Shown here one piece after another: positions 7,236 to 7,793 of a DNA stretch of 7,793 nucleotides (positions are counted from its first letter, which is position 1; the number at the start of each line of letters is the position of its first letter). A model generated the notes under the pieces. That model searched no databases. It worked only from the letters and a program-made list of their open reading frames with translations, and was not told where the DNA came from. Source of the stretch: an uncultured Clostridia bacterium (GTDB lineage: Bacteria; Bacillota; Clostridia; Oscillospirales; Oscillospiraceae); assembly GCA_938049125.1 (NCBI GenBank), contig CALICR010000060.1:1-7793 (forward strand), in the 5' to 3' direction. The translations under genes were made by a program, and so were the position numbers.

Positions 7236-7793
7236 ATGTGTGGTATTGTTGGTTATGTTGGACAGGAGCAGGTCGCGCCCATCCTGCTGGACGGGCTGGC
7301 CAAGCTCGAATACCGCGGCTATGATTCCGCGGGCATCGCCGTAGCCAATGCGTCCGGGATCGAGGTGGTCAAGAGCAAGGGCCGCCTCCAGATCCTGGAC
7401 GATATGACAGATTCGGGGCGCGCAGTGGCGGGCACCTGCGGCATCGGCCATACCCGCTGGGCCACCCACGGCGAGCCCTCAACGGTCAATGCCCATCCCC
7501 AGTACACCAAGGACCGCGCCATCGCCGTGGTGCACAACGGCATCATCGAAAATTACGCGGAGATCAAGGAATTCCTGCTGAAAAAGGGCTACGAGTTCCA
7601 GTCCGAGACCGACACGGAGGTCGTGGCGGTACTGCTGGAGTATTATTATCAGGAGAACGGTCAGCAGGATCCGCTGGAGGCCATCATTAAGATGATGAAC
7701 CGCGTCCGCGGCGCTTATGCGCTGGGTATCCTCTTCGTGGACATTCCGGATACGGTCTTTGCGGTCCGTAAGGACAGTCCGAGATCGGAAGAG
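7236..7793 (+). CDS. glmS: Glutamine--fructose-6-phosphate aminotransferase, 3'-truncated
   Basis: Makes glucosamine 6-phosphate from fructose 6-phosphate and glutamine, the entry step to UDP-GlcNAc for peptidoglycan. Only about 182 genuine codons of the usual ~600 are present, all from the N-terminal glutaminase (class II amidotransferase) domain. Cys2 of MCGIVGYVG becomes the N-terminal nucleophile after Met removal. LEYRGYDSAGIA (24-35), GHTRWATHG (71-79) and VHNGIIENY are the glutamine-site motifs, and FAVRKDSP ends the real sequence. The next four codons (RSEE) replace the conserved LIVG-like continuation and derive from an adapter sequence. The start is fixed by AAGGAGG (7220-7226), which overlaps the preceding stop, 9 bases before ATG. 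The gene sits 15 bases after the DprA-like gene in a likely operon. No glmS ribozyme can sit directly upstream, because that space is coding. Confidence 0.96.
   Translation, partial: MCGIVGYVGQEQVAPILLDGLAKLEYRGYDSAGIAVANASGIEVVKSKGRLQILDDMTDSGRAVAGTCGIGHTRWATHGEPSTVNAHPQYTKDRAIAVVHNGIIENYAEIKEFLLKKGYEFQSETDTEVVAVLLEYYYQENGQQDPLEAIIKMMNRVRGAYALGILFVDIPDTVFAVRKDSPRSEE
7782..7793 (+). other. Illumina TruSeq adapter remnant at the contig end
   Basis: The last 12 bases, AGATCGGAAGAG, are identical to the first 12 bases of the standard Illumina TruSeq adapter. They begin exactly where the glmS reading frame stops matching its family (after KDSP). They should be treated as untrimmed sequencing adapter, not genome. 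Confidence 0.93.

Overview
The window looks like a short-read assembly fragment from a GC-rich Clostridia (Bacillota) bacterium, probably near the Oscillospiraceae. Three things point there: the clostridial style of most encoded proteins, strong AGGAGG-type ribosome binding sites with sigma-A promoters, and a tightly packed layout with genes abutting or overlapping by a few bases. Both window edges cut through genes, pgk on the left and glmS on the right. No stretch longer than about 180 bases lacks a gene.

Region 1 (1-3541, + strand) starts with the 3' part of pgk, followed by tpiA, two adjacent glycolytic enzymes. After a strongly foldable spacer comes a stand-alone homocysteine S-methyltransferase-family gene. 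Its stop codon overlaps, as ATGA, the start of a secreted lipoprotein D,D-carboxypeptidase of the VanY/M15 type. A perfect 32-base palindrome with flanking A/T runs closes this unit and also serves as terminator for the convergent unit.

Region 2 (3583-4940, - strand) is a thyA-folA pair: thymidylate synthase and the dihydrofolate reductase that regenerates the tetrahydrofolate it consumes. It reads from its own promoter towards the shared terminator.

Region 3 (5085-7793, + strand) begins at a near-consensus promoter divergent from the thyA promoter. It holds a minimal DEAD-box RNA helicase, a DprA/Smf-like protein that starts at a TTG overlapping the helicase stop, and the first third of glmS. 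The three genes are packed like one operon (overlap of 4, then a gap of 15).

Two points matter most to a user. First, the last 12 bases match the start of the Illumina TruSeq adapter and replace the conserved continuation of GlmS, so the right edge is artefactual. Second, pgk appears mosaic: its first ~594 bases carry a Lys/Glu-rich insertion unlike ordinary Firmicutes PGKs and have different codon preferences from the rest of the gene. That could be homologous recombination or an assembly chimera. The most biologically interesting gene is the DprA-like protein coupled to the helicase. I do not see a wholly new multi-gene system, CRISPR array, tRNA, rRNA or mobile element.
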